Of a stretch of DNA of 64,000 nt, positions 1-7,241 are shown piece after piece. The position numbers and the translations under genes were made by a program. The first letter of the stretch is position 1, and every line of letters starts with the position of its first letter. The DNA comes from Actinomycetota bacterium (GTDB lineage: Bacteria; Actinomycetota; Actinomycetes; Mycobacteriales; Mycobacteriaceae): positions 1-64,000 of the forward strand of contig JAFDWN010000050.1 of the NCBI GenBank assembly GCA_018268465.1. The letters run 5' to 3'. The notes under the pieces were generated by a model, which made no database searches, was not told the origin of the DNA, and was given only the letters and a program-made list of their open reading frames with translations.

Positions 1-126
1 CGGGATTTCCAGAGCGTGTCACACCCCGCATTTCAATAGGTTTCGTGCCGATTGTCGTGCACAAACACATCACCGTGGTCAACAGGATTTGTCTGTAACT
101 GTAGGCAGATTGTGGGCAAACTGTGG

Positions 127-552
127 TCAGTTGTTCGGCAAGCTCGGCGAGGTGTATGCGCCCAGATCGTCCAAGAGGATCGCACCCGTTTGCCGTAGAG
201 CAAGGACCGTGTTTCGCAAGCGCTCGTTTTCCTGCTGCAGCCGACTCACCTCAGCTTGAAGGTCGACGACCGACTGAGCCGTCTCCCGATCGGGGCTGGA
301 CGTGGTCGAACCGTGCTCAACGCCGTCCTGTAGAGAATCAGGAAGCTGAGGCCCGTCAGCCAATCGCCTACGCAGGTACGCATGCACCGAGTCGGCCGTC
401 AATTGACAGGGATTCGAACCCTGCACACGGGCGAGCCGTCCGTCGCGTAGCAGGCGCCTCACTGTGGACTCGCTCTCTCTTGAGAGTTCCGCAACGTCCC
501 TCACGGTGTAACTGGATTTCGCCTGCAAGTCGCACCACCACAGCCGTGTCAA
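127..552 (-). CDS. Excisionase-like HTH protein with C-terminal coiled coil
   Basis: A 141-residue protein. Residues about 13-45 form a MerR/excisionase-type helix-turn-helix (YTVRDVAELSRESESTVRRL), followed by a short wing (DGRLARVQG) and a further helix (LTADSVHAYL). Residues about 92-122 are a heptad-rich coiled coil with the core LQQENERLRN, probably for dimerisation. This layout is common in recombination directionality factors and small regulators of mobile elements. The TTG start at 552 is uncertain; a second TTG lies eight codons in. The gene points away from the ribbon-helix-helix gene, and the spacer between them is filled with inverted repeats, so divergent, operator-controlled transcription is likely. 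The role as excisionase for the nearby broken integrase is inferred from position and fold only. Confidence 0.65.
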   Translation of the reverse strand: MTRLWWCDLQAKSSYTVRDVAELSRESESTVRRLLRDGRLARVQGSNPCQLTADSVHAYLRRRLADGPQLPDSLQDGVEHGSTTSSPDRETAQSVVDLQAEVSRLQQENERLRNTVLALRQTGAILLDDLGAYTSPSLPNN

Positions 553-619
553 ATACCCGTCAGTTGACGGTCAAACCGTCGGATCTCAGGTATTCTGCCA
601 GATACCCGTCAAATGACAG
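553..619. promoter_or_regulatory. Operator cluster between divergent HTH and RHH genes
   Basis: Two copies of ATACCCGTCAnnTGAC start at 553 and 602, 49 bases apart, each with the palindromic core GTCAnnTGAC. A second palindrome, GACGGT-N3-ACCGTC, lies at 566-580 and overlaps the first copy. A further GTCAATTGAC core lies at 398-407 inside the HTH gene. The GACGGT-N3-ACCGTC motif recurs at 903-917 before the DUF3800 gene. Repeated dyads of this size between divergent regulator genes are typical operators; which protein binds is inferred. Confidence 0.6.
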
Positions 620-643
620 CCATGCGATTCGGCCGGGAGTGCA

Positions 644-850
644 ATGAAATCGACGCCACCACCACAGGCCAAGCAGAAGCAGCACCCACCGAAGTCTGAG
701 CAGCGACAACGAACCGCTCTGGTCGCACTGCGGCTGCTGCCTGCCGAACGTGACGCACTGTCGGCCGCTGCGAAGCGGCGGGGGGTGAGCGTGTCGGAAC
801 TAATACGCGCAAGTGTCCTCGCAGAGATAGTTGACCGTCCCGCGAACTGA
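644..850 (+). CDS. Small ribbon-helix-helix DNA-binding protein
   Basis: A 68-residue protein with a basic, Pro/Gln/Lys-rich N-terminal tail (residues 1-25), then a segment with the pattern of a ribbon-helix-helix domain: a beta strand (TALVALRLLPAE) followed by two helices (RDALSAAAKRRG and SVSELIRASVLAEI). Such proteins are dimeric or tetrameric repressors, or relaxosome accessory factors, that insert a beta ribbon into palindromic DNA. The gene lies directly downstream of the operator cluster at 553-619 and upstream of the same dyad at 901-919, so autorepression plus control of the DUF3800 module is the simplest reading. Target and partner are not shown by sequence alone. Confidence 0.7.
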   Translation: MKSTPPPQAKQKQHPPKSEQRQRTALVALRLLPAERDALSAAAKRRGVSVSELIRASVLAEIVDRPAN

Positions 851-900
851 ATTCCAGCCGTCGCCGCATGCCAATGCAATTAGCGGCACGACCGCGTGTC

Positions 901-919
901 GTGACGGTTATACCGTCAC
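901..919. promoter_or_regulatory. Perfect 8-bp inverted repeat upstream of DUF3800 module
   Basis: GTGACGGT and ACCGTCAC are separated by three bases. The inner GACGGT-N3-ACCGTC is identical in its arms to the dyad at 566-580. It lies about 95 bases before the DUF3800 start and is probably an operator bound by the same island-encoded repressor. Confidence 0.6.
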
Positions 920-1014
920 CCCTCGTGTAAGAGTATTCGCATGACTTGGCGCCCGGGGTGGTCTAGTAGGGAGTTCAAGGCAGCGATTGTGGCGCATGCC
1001 TTCTACGGAACGCT

Positions 1015-1737
1015 GTGCCCATGAATACAACGGATCAGCGGTTTGAGATCTATTGCGACGAGAGCAGGCCCGAACTCTTCGTAACGGCGGGCCACCGATC
1101 AGGACGCGCGATCATCGGGTCCCTTTGGATGCCGGCCGACTACCGGGACACCTTCAAGCGGGATATCACGGCGCTTCGGGCTGAGCACGGAGTATGGGGG
1201 GAGTTCAAGTGGAACAAGGTCTCACCTTCGAAACTCGCCTTCTACCGGGCTGTGGTCGAGTACTTCTTCGCTTGCGATGAACTGCGATTCCGCGCCATCG
1301 TCGTCGACGCTTCTCAGCTCGATCTAGCTAGATTCCACGCAGCGGACGCTGAACTAGGCTTCTACAAGTTCTACTACCAGCTTTTGACTCACTGGATCGT
1401 TCCTGGCGCCACGTACACCGTCTTCTGTGACGACAAAGTGAACCGTGACCCTAAGCGCTTATCCGTTCTGAAGCAGGTGCTTCAAAACTCCAATCGAGCT
1501 GCTGAGATTAAAACGCTGCAAGCTGTGAATTCCCACCAAGTTGTGGCCGTCCAATTGTGCGACGTACTGATAGGTGCGACGCAGTGGCGGGCCAACGGCA
1601 GCCCCGGTTCATCCCCCGCGAAAATGGCCCTCGTGAACGACGTCGAGCTTCGCACCGGTCGGCCAATTAGGCCGACGTATCAGTCCGAGCGAAAATTCAA
1701 CATCTTCAATATCAGTCTGCAAGGAAGTCGCAAGTGA
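1015..1737 (+). CDS. DUF3800 family protein, putative RNase H-fold nuclease
   Basis: A 240-residue protein with the DUF3800 signature: an N-terminal YCDES strand (Asp15, Glu16), GEFKW around residue 63, a central FCDD (Asp139, Asp140) and QLCDVLIGA (Asp183) near the C-terminus. These spaced acidic residues at strand ends fit the RNase H-like fold I associate with this family, which suggests metal-dependent nucleic-acid chemistry, but no activity is established. The family is frequent in phages, prophages and islands. GTG at 1015 and ATG at 1021 are both possible starts; the weak GGAA at 1008-1011 does not decide. Its stop overlaps the GTG start of the next gene by four bases, so the two are translationally coupled. 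Base composition is more AT-rich than the core genes. Confidence 0.75.
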   Translation: MPMNTTDQRFEIYCDESRPELFVTAGHRSGRAIIGSLWMPADYRDTFKRDITALRAEHGVWGEFKWNKVSPSKLAFYRAVVEYFFACDELRFRAIVVDASQLDLARFHAADAELGFYKFYYQLLTHWIVPGATYTVFCDDKVNRDPKRLSVLKQVLQNSNRAAEIKTLQAVNSHQVVAVQLCDVLIGATQWRANGSPGSSPAKMALVNDVELRTGRPIRPTYQSERKFNIFNISLQGSRK

Positions 1738-2210
1738 CTCTTCATTTGCCTGATGAGGCTGCTTACCGCGCGCACTTCGTCGCGACTTACACTCGGTCTG
1801 CTCAGACGTTTCGGTTAGCGGTCGGGACTGCTCCGGTGTACTTCGCGGCCCACAATTTCGACCATGCCTTCTTCGAGAGCACTCAGCGCGACGGGTTCAA
1901 AGACGCTTTTTCCCTCCAACGCGCCCAGCGGATGGATGATATAGCCACAGCGCTGGCGGACTCGACGATCGAACGCAGGGCCGGGTGGGATAAGGACAGT
2001 AAAACCCACCACCACTCCAAATGCGTGACGGTCGCAGTTGACGACTTCGTAGTCGTGATTCGTTTGGGGCTAACTCAGAAAGGATTTCTCAAAGGTAAAT
2101 TCGTGACTTGCTACGTGGCAGACAACAGCATCGGCAAGATCCGCAAAGCACCCCTTTGGGACCAAACGATCTGCATGAATGAGTTGGCCCAAACGAAAAG
2201 TGGACGCTGA
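1734..2210 (+). CDS. Unknown protein coupled to DUF3800; RelE/EndoU-like nuclease resemblance
   Basis: A 158-residue protein that I cannot assign firmly. Its pattern resembles the phage-associated Barnase/EndoU/ColicinE5-D/RelE-like (PBECR) group: a first block with AAHNFDHAFFES (residues 38-49), then FSLQRAQRMDDIATAL (59-74), a basic His-rich stretch THHHSK (91-96), a central strand DDFVVVIRLGL (103-113), and a final KFVTCYVADNSIGKIR (122-137). His40, His44, the His cluster and Arg110 could be catalytic in that model. The GTG start overlaps the DUF3800 stop codon, so the two are made together. The low GC relative to the core supports recent transfer. A toxin or effector role is an inference from fold resemblance and context. 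Confidence 0.55.
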   Translation: MTLHLPDEAAYRAHFVATYTRSAQTFRLAVGTAPVYFAAHNFDHAFFESTQRDGFKDAFSLQRAQRMDDIATALADSTIERRAGWDKDSKTHHHSKCVTVAVDDFVVVIRLGLTQKGFLKGKFVTCYVADNSIGKIRKAPLWDQTICMNELAQTKSGR

Positions 2211-2328
2211 TTCGCATACGCGGGCTCAGCGTCCGAAGCCTCGATAGATTCAGATACCGCTGGGTACTGAACTCGACCCAAGAGTATCAGCCTGAGTCAG
2301 ACGTGGCAACGGCCGCTGCTCATAGGCT

Positions 2329-2394
2329 GGTCCCTGGTGGTTAGGCTCGCGCCATTTTGGAAGAGCGAGCGCTGCGAGCCTAACCACCAGGACC
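2329..2394. terminator. Long hairpin between convergent genes
   Basis: The arms at 2333-2350 and 2374-2391 are perfect 18-base complements around a 23-base loop. GGTC at 2329 and GACC at 2391 extend the stem in an alternative register with a single bulge. There is no T-run. It sits between the convergent ends of the genes finishing at 2210 and 2418, which fits a bidirectional terminator; a mobile-element relic is possible. Confidence 0.55.
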
Positions 2395-2417
2395 GACAAA
2401 TGCAACATTTTAGCTGT

Positions 2418-2849
2418 TCAGAACCGCTTTGGACGCCTAACTGACGACTGCTGAGTAGCAAACACCGCTACGGACCGGCAATCTGTTCCGCCCGGCCTGC
2501 CGCAGGCTTCCTCAAGCCCCTCGTTGTTGCGGTTCACGTTGTCGATCAGGTCGACCAGGGCGGCCCTCAGCCGATCTGCCTCGTCGGTGGAGAGTTCGGC
2601 TGCGACGTTGACTTGAATACCGAGGAGAACGCGTCCGTTTCGCCCTTGGCGTCCAATCAGTCCCGCTGTGCCAGCGCCCCAAGGATGCTCATACAAGGGG
2701 GGGAACTTGAGTTCGCGATACTCTTCGCCCTCGCCTGTGTGTGCCCAAGGACCGACTTCCTCGACATCGAACGGAACGTTGAGTTCATCCCCGTGGACAA
2801 TTTCAGCGAGTAGATGGTCATTAGGCAGCTCATCGTTGGCGTCGCTCAC
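2418..2849 (-). CDS. Hypothetical acidic protein
   Basis: A 143-residue soluble protein without a family I recognise. The N-terminal two thirds are acidic (DANDELPNDH at the start, then DVEEVGPWAHTGEGEEY), with a central GLIGRQGRNGRVLLGIQVNV strand region and a Leu-rich helix (LRAALVDLIDNVNRNNEG). The last 25 residues are basic. It begins at GTG 2849 with a weak purine stretch upstream. It is transcribed towards the DUF3800 pair and ends about 200 bases from it across the hairpin. No signal peptide or membrane segment is visible. Island location and lack of close core homologues suggest cargo; no function can be stated. Confidence 0.5.
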   Translation of the reverse strand: MSDANDELPNDHLLAEIVHGDELNVPFDVEEVGPWAHTGEGEEYRELKFPPLYEHPWGAGTAGLIGRQGRNGRVLLGIQVNVAAELSTDEADRLRAALVDLIDNVNRNNEGLEEACGRPGGTDCRSVAVFATQQSSVRRPKRF

Positions 2850-3244
2850 GCCACCAAGGCTAACGCTCTGCTTCTGCGCCTCCGACGGATCGGGAGACCT
2901 GGCCCGGTTTCCTAGCTAATGTACACGATCAGCGGGTCGCCCTGTGGATTGGTTCCCGTGCAGCGTTTCGACGTCGGCCACGCGTCCGTGTCCGCCGGGG
3001 CGCAGCGCATCGTGTAGAGCCTGACGAGCACGGCTTGAAACTCTCGACATCGCTCGGGCCCAAGTCTCGCGGCGGTGGTGGCGGCAGCCGTGGTGCCAGC
3101 GGATCGGAGGAGTCGCTTCGCCAGCGTTGCTCTCCTGGCGTCCGTCAGCTTCCAAGACCAGGGCAGCGAGCTGCTCAAAACACATCAGTATGGTTCAGTG
3201 AAAACATGAGCAATTGTGGGCAGGAATTGGGCCTGCACTAGCTC
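2850..3244. other. Gap without a supported gene
   Basis: Overlapping short frames on both strands (up to about 89 codons on the minus strand, 2912-3185) have no convincing ribosome site or recognisable domain. The stretch may hold decayed sequence. AATTGTGGGCA at 3211-3221 partly matches the 19-base repeat found at 108 and 8002. Confidence 0.5.
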
Positions 3245-4369
3245 GTGATACTCCGGTGGATCTGGTCGAAATTTATTGGCCGCGTAGCACCCGCTCGGCG
3301 AAAGGACTTTGGCATTCTTTACGCACTTGCTGAGGGGCAGCGGCGCTGCGAGCTGCTCCACGGCTTCGACGTCTCGCGATCCGCTGGACTGTACTCCCAA
3401 CTGGCGGGCGTCCTCGCCGGATTCGCCTTCGCCGCAATTATGCTCTTACTCAGTCGCCAGCACCGGCGGGAGCCGTTCGATGGAGTGGATGACGAGTATG
3501 AAGAGGACAGTCGCTTCGTCACTGGACTAGGTTGCGCGTTCGTTGGCTTAGTTGTGGCATCGGTGTCATACGCCGCGGTGTCGGCCGAGTTGGATTGCGC
3601 TCTCGTCGATGGCCGAGCAGCCTCCCAAATGGTCCTAGCGGGAGTTGCCTTCGCGTTCGCGATCTACACACTACTTTTCGCGACGGTCCAATTGCTCAGC
3701 GCAGTGAACCTAAGCACACATTTGCGCTTTATCGTTTGCGTAGTTGTCCCACCGATAATTGTCTTATTCGTCAGCGCGGTGCTCAGCGACCTCGCCATAA
3801 CCCTTGCCGGCAGCGGGGACATCTCGGACGCCCCACTGTGGAGGGAAACCCATGTCGCGCAAAACTGGCTGCCCCCCGCTGTATTCGGTCTATGTCTGAT
3901 TGCCTGGTGCCTAACTCGCCGTCTTCGGCGCGGACCGGGCAAGCCGGGCCGATTCATATCGCGGTGTCTAACGTACTGGCCGTACACCAGCCTCGTTTTT
4001 GTGGGAATCGCCATCTGGCGGTCAATCTCGGGCTCATCGAGCTTTGAGACCTCCGGTTTTATCGGCCCGTTAGAAGGCCTGTTCGTCGTGTCTGTGTGTG
4101 CAGCTGCCGTAGTGGTACAGAGTTTGTGCCTATGCTTCGTTCGCGGATCGGACGCACCCCGCGCGGCCGGAGGTGTCGAGATTGACACGAAAGCGGATTT
4201 AATTGCGGCGCAGCCCTGGCAGCCGCAGCCGACTGTGTCACCGTCGGCCTGGGCACTGGGCATCTGTGGACTCGCGGTCGCGGCGGCAGCAGTTTCCTGG
4301 TCCCTGCGACGGCAATCGAAACTAGGCTCAGCCCCACCGACTGGATTGGTTGGCCGATCGCAATCGTAG
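3245..4369 (+). CDS. Uncharacterised polytopic membrane protein
   Basis: A 374-residue protein with about eight hydrophobic segments (roughly residues 52-70, 92-115, 128-152, 161-188, 208-223, 246-262, 276-298 and 334-352). An acidic loop, DGVDDEYEEDSR (79-90), follows the first segment, and a basic loop, TRRLRRGPGKPGR, follows the fifth. The N-terminal 45 residues are amphipathic and basic. I recognise no transporter signature or catalytic motif. The GTG start at 3245 lacks a clear ribosome site, so the N-terminus is unsure. The gene stands alone between the small-gene cluster and the IS remnant. Membrane proteins of this kind are common in phage-defence and surface-modification cargo, but nothing here identifies which. 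Confidence 0.55.
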   Translation: MILRWIWSKFIGRVAPARRKDFGILYALAEGQRRCELLHGFDVSRSAGLYSQLAGVLAGFAFAAIMLLLSRQHRREPFDGVDDEYEEDSRFVTGLGCAFVGLVVASVSYAAVSAELDCALVDGRAASQMVLAGVAFAFAIYTLLFATVQLLSAVNLSTHLRFIVCVVVPPIIVLFVSAVLSDLAITLAGSGDISDAPLWRETHVAQNWLPPAVFGLCLIAWCLTRRLRRGPGKPGRFISRCLTYWPYTSLVFVGIAIWRSISGSSSFETSGFIGPLEGLFVVSVCAAAVVVQSLCLCFVRGSDAPRAAGGVEIDTKADLIAAQPWQPQPTVSPSAWALGICGLAVAAAAVSWSLRRQSKLGSAPPTGLVGRSQS

Positions 4370-4526
4370 CTCGTCGCGGCAACACCGGCGCGGAAGATTC
4401 GTTGGCCCCAAGACCTGACTTTTATCACCGCTGGCGGTCTGGCGATCCTGCAGGTCGTTGACCTGCGTATTCGTTGTCGTCCTGGTGCGGATTTGTGCAC
4501 TAGCCGGTGGGCCGTAGGGTGCCGGG

Positions 4527-5910
4527 GTGGCCTATGTGCGCACCGTGAAGACGTCGTCGGGGGCGACGGCGGTGCAGATCGGGTGGTCCACGCGAAAGGG
4601 CTCCCGCAAGATCGAGCACCTCGGGTCGGCGCACGACGAAGCCGGGATTGCGGCATTGAAGGCCGCCGCGGTCCAGCGCCTGGCCGCTGGCCAGGCGCAA
4701 CTGGATCTGGGTCTGGAGGAACACTCGGCGGCCGAGCCGTTGCCGATCACGTCGTCGAAGTCCGCGCTGCTGTGGGAGGCGTTGTGCACGGCCTACGCCC
4801 AGGTGGGGTTCGACAAGGCCGCCGGTAGTGATGAGGCGTTTCGTCAGCTGGTGTTGGCCCGGATCATCGAACCGACCAGCAAGTCCGACTCGCTGCGGGT
4901 CATCGACGAGACCGGGGTGGCGCCGGTGTCGTATCCCACACTCAACCGCCGCCTGCCGGTATTCGCCAAACCCAGCTTCCGGCAAGCACTTTGAACTACA
5001 TGCGCCACCCATGCCCGGCTGGGGCCGGCCAGCCTGGTGCTCTAAGACGTGACCACACTTCACTTCCAAACCGATGCCGGCGACGGCTTCCGCGAGCCCG
5101 GTTTCTCCAAGGAGCGGCGGCTGGACCCTCAAATCACCGTCGGACTGCTCACCGACGCGGCCGGCCTGCCACTGTCGGTGGCGGCGTTCGAGGGCAACCG
5201 GGCCGAGACCGCCACGATGCTGCCGGTGATCAACGCATTCAAGGCTGCCCACCAACTGTCCGACGTGACCGTGGTCGCTGATGCGGGGATGATCTCTGAG
5301 ACCAACCAGGTCGCGCTGCACGCCGCCGGATTGACCTACATCCTCGGCGCCCGGATTCCGTTCCTTCCCGACGTGGTCCGCGAATGGCGCGACAAGCACC
5401 CCGACGGACTGGTCCTGACCCAACCGTGGCCGGCCACCAGCAGCGAGAAGGCCCGCGGCATCCCGGACCGGATGATCCACTACCAATTCCGCCACGACCG
5501 GGCCCGCCGCTCGCTGCGCGGCATCGATGAACAGGTTGCTAAGGCCCAGCGTGCCGTCGACGGGCACGCCGCGGTCAAGCGCAACCGTTTCATCAAGCTC
5601 ACCGGGGCGACCAAGAGCGTCAACCAGGAGCTCGAGGCCAAGACCCGCGCTCTGGCCGGGTGGAAGGGCTACACGACCAACCTCGTCGGCCAACCCGCCA
5701 CCTTCGTCATCGACGCCTACCACCAGTTGTGGCGCATCGAGTAGGCGTTCCGAATGTCCAAGCACGACCTACAGGCCAGGCCGATCTACCACCGCACCCG
5801 CGACTCCATCGAAGCTCACCTCAGCGTCGTGTTCGCCGCAATGGCCGTCAGCCACTACATCGAGCGCAAAACCGGTTGGAGCATAAAGAAATTCGTACGG
5901 ACCGCAGGGA
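4527..5910 (+). pseudogene. IS1634-like transposase remnant with three in-frame stops
   Basis: One reading frame runs from GTG 4527 to about 5910 and encodes an IS1634/IS4-superfamily transposase: an N-terminal YVRTVKTSSGATAVQI block, a DDE core with DVTTLHFQTDAGDGF, and the typical C-terminal FRMSKHDLQARPIYHRTRDS and AHLSVVFAAMAV blocks. The frame is interrupted by TGA at 4992-4994, TAA at 5043-5045 (where relatives have Tyr in LVLYDVTTL) and TAG at 5742-5744 (before AFRMSK). No frameshift is needed to join the blocks. The 3' end, including the last part of the gene and the right terminal repeat, is cut off by the IS3-family element that starts at 5911. The left end of the element lies in 4370-4526, but its boundary is not visible because the partner repeat is lost. 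Confidence 0.8.
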
Positions 5911-5933
5911 CTTGCCCCCGTGTGTTGGACACG
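5911..5933. repeat. Left terminal inverted repeat of the IS3-family element
   Basis: A 23-base repeat beginning CTTGCCCCCGTGTGTTGG. It matches the reverse complement of 7219-7241 at 20 of 23 positions. Confidence 0.8.
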
Positions 5934-5978
5934 CTCAATCCCAGGAATGTGCTGGGGGAAGCGAGATGATCCAACCCG

Positions 5979-6311
5979 ATGGCAAGGAAGAATTACCCCG
6001 ATGAGTTCAAGCGCGACGCGGTCGCGCTGTACCGAGACACCGAGGGCGCGACGATCACCCAGATCGCTGCCGAGCTCGGTGTCAGCGAGGCCACGCTCTC
6101 GGCGTGGTGCAAGTCGGCCGGGGTGCCGATCCGGCACCGCCGCGGTGCTGGGGTGACAGAGCCTGCAAAGGGGCTGGAGACCCCGGAGCAGGAGTTGGCC
6201 CGGCTGCGCGCCGAGAACAAGACACTGCGCGCCAACGAGGCTCGGTTGTCCACCGAGCGTGACATTCTGCGTTCGGCGGCCAAGTATTTCGCCGGGGAGA
6301 CGAACTGGTGA
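5979..6311 (+). CDS. IS3-family transposase subunit OrfA
   Basis: A 110-residue protein with an N-terminal HTH_Tnp_1-type domain (RKNYPDEFKRDAVALYRDTE, then ITQIAAELGVSEATLSAWCK, residues about 3-45) that binds the terminal repeats. A C-terminal leucine-zipper-like helix (ELARLRAENKTLRANEARL) follows, for oligomerisation. In this family OrfA is the DNA-binding part and is joined to OrfB by a programmed frameshift or coupled translation. Here its stop codon overlaps the GTG start of orfB by four bases. OrfA looks intact, but the element is inactive if orfB is truly frameshifted. Confidence 0.9.
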   Translation: MARKNYPDEFKRDAVALYRDTEGATITQIAAELGVSEATLSAWCKSAGVPIRHRRGAGVTEPAKGLETPEQELARLRAENKTLRANEARLSTERDILRSAAKYFAGETNW

Positions 6312-7208
6312 GCCGCTTCCAGTTCGTCGCCGACCACCTACATGCCTTTGAGGTCAAGTGGCTATGCGCAGTCGTCGAGGTCGCGCGTTCATCGTTCTAC
6401 GCCTGGCTGGCCGGCGCCGACGCCCGCGCCGCGAAGGCCGCTGCTGATGAGGCGCTGGCCGCCCGTATCCGGGTGGTGCACGACGAGGACAACACCTACG
6501 GGGCGCCGCGCATCACCGCCGAGCTCAACGACGGTGCGCCGCCGGGTGAGCGGGTCAACCACAAGCGGGTCGCGCGGGTGATGCGCGGCGCTGGGATCGC
6601 CGGTTATCGCCGTCGGCGCCGGGTGAAGACCACGGTGCCGGACCCGGCCAACCAGAAGGTCCCCGATCTGCTCAAGCGGGACTTCACCGCGCCGGTCGTC
6701 AACGTCAAGTACGTCGGCGACATCACCTACCTGCCGTTGGCGACTGGCGGCAATCTGTACTTGGCCACGGTGATCGACTGCTGTTCGCGGCGGGTGGCGG
6801 GGTGGGCGATCGCCGATAACATGCGCACCGAACTTGTCGCCGATGCGCTCAACGCCGCTGCTGCACTGCGGGGTTCACTGGCCGGGGCGGTATTCCATGC
6901 AGACCACGGAAGTCAGTACGCCTCAAGGGATTTCGCGATCCTCTGCCGAGAGTTTGGGGGTCGTCCAGTCTATGGGTGGTGTGGGGTCAAGTGCCGATAA
7001 CGCGCTGGCCGAATCGTTCAACGCCGCGCTCAAACGCGAGATCCTGCAAGACCGGGCGTGCTGGCCCGACGCGGCGGCCTGCCGTCGTGAGGTCTTCCGG
7101 TGGCTGGCCCGCTACAACACCAAACGACGGCACTCCCGCTGCCGCTATTCCAGTCCCGCCGCCTACGAAAGGAACCTCACACCGGCTACGCTGCCCGAAG
7201 CCGCTTAA
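6308..7208 (+). pseudogene. IS3-family transposase OrfB, frameshifted
   Basis: The first frame (GTG 6308) carries the HTH_21 region and the first two catalytic Asp residues of the DDE integrase core (VGDITYLPL and FHADHGSQYAS). It then runs out of frame at CREFG and stops at 7000. The family sequence continues in another frame: VVQSMGGVGSSADNALAESF with the catalytic Glu, then the KREILQ and RYNTKRRHSR blocks, to a stop at 7208. The two join at a G5 run at 6956-6960, where one extra G explains the shift. A sequencing error in the homopolymer is possible. The site is not the usual orfA/orfB programmed shift, which would sit near 6308. Confidence 0.85.
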
Positions 7209-7218
7209 CCACAAATCC

Positions 7219-7241
7219 CGTGTCCACTACATGGGGGCAAG
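7219..7241. repeat. Right terminal inverted repeat of the IS3-family element
   Basis: Inverted partner of 5911-5933, ending ATGGGGGCAAG on the plus strand. Confidence 0.8.

Larger units (their letters stand above)
5911..7241 (+). mobile_element. IS3-family insertion sequence, about 1.33 kb
   Basis: Imperfect 23-base terminal inverted repeats lie at 5911-5933 and 7219-7241 and agree at 20 positions; both begin CTTGCCCCC and end TGGACACG. Between them are orfA and a frameshifted orfB typical of the family. The left flank is IS1634-like transposase sequence and the right flank is integrase sequence. The flanking bases (GGGA and GCCC) do not form a target-site duplication, which points to a deletion next to the element after insertion. 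Confidence 0.85.

Noticed and set aside
396-422. tRNA T-arm-like sequence (GGGTTCGAATCCC on the minus strand)
   Set aside because: No acceptor, D or anticodon stem can be folded around it. It lies in a supported reading frame, where it encodes QGSNP, so the match is taken as chance.
2912-3241. Short overlapping frames of 68-89 codons on both strands
   Set aside because: No ribosome site, no domain and Ser/Arg-rich shadow-like composition.
6950-7000. Programmed ribosomal frameshift in the IS3 transposase
   Set aside because: The known programmed site is at the orfA/orfB junction. A shift in the middle of the catalytic core is not part of the family's expression, so decay or a sequencing error is more likely.
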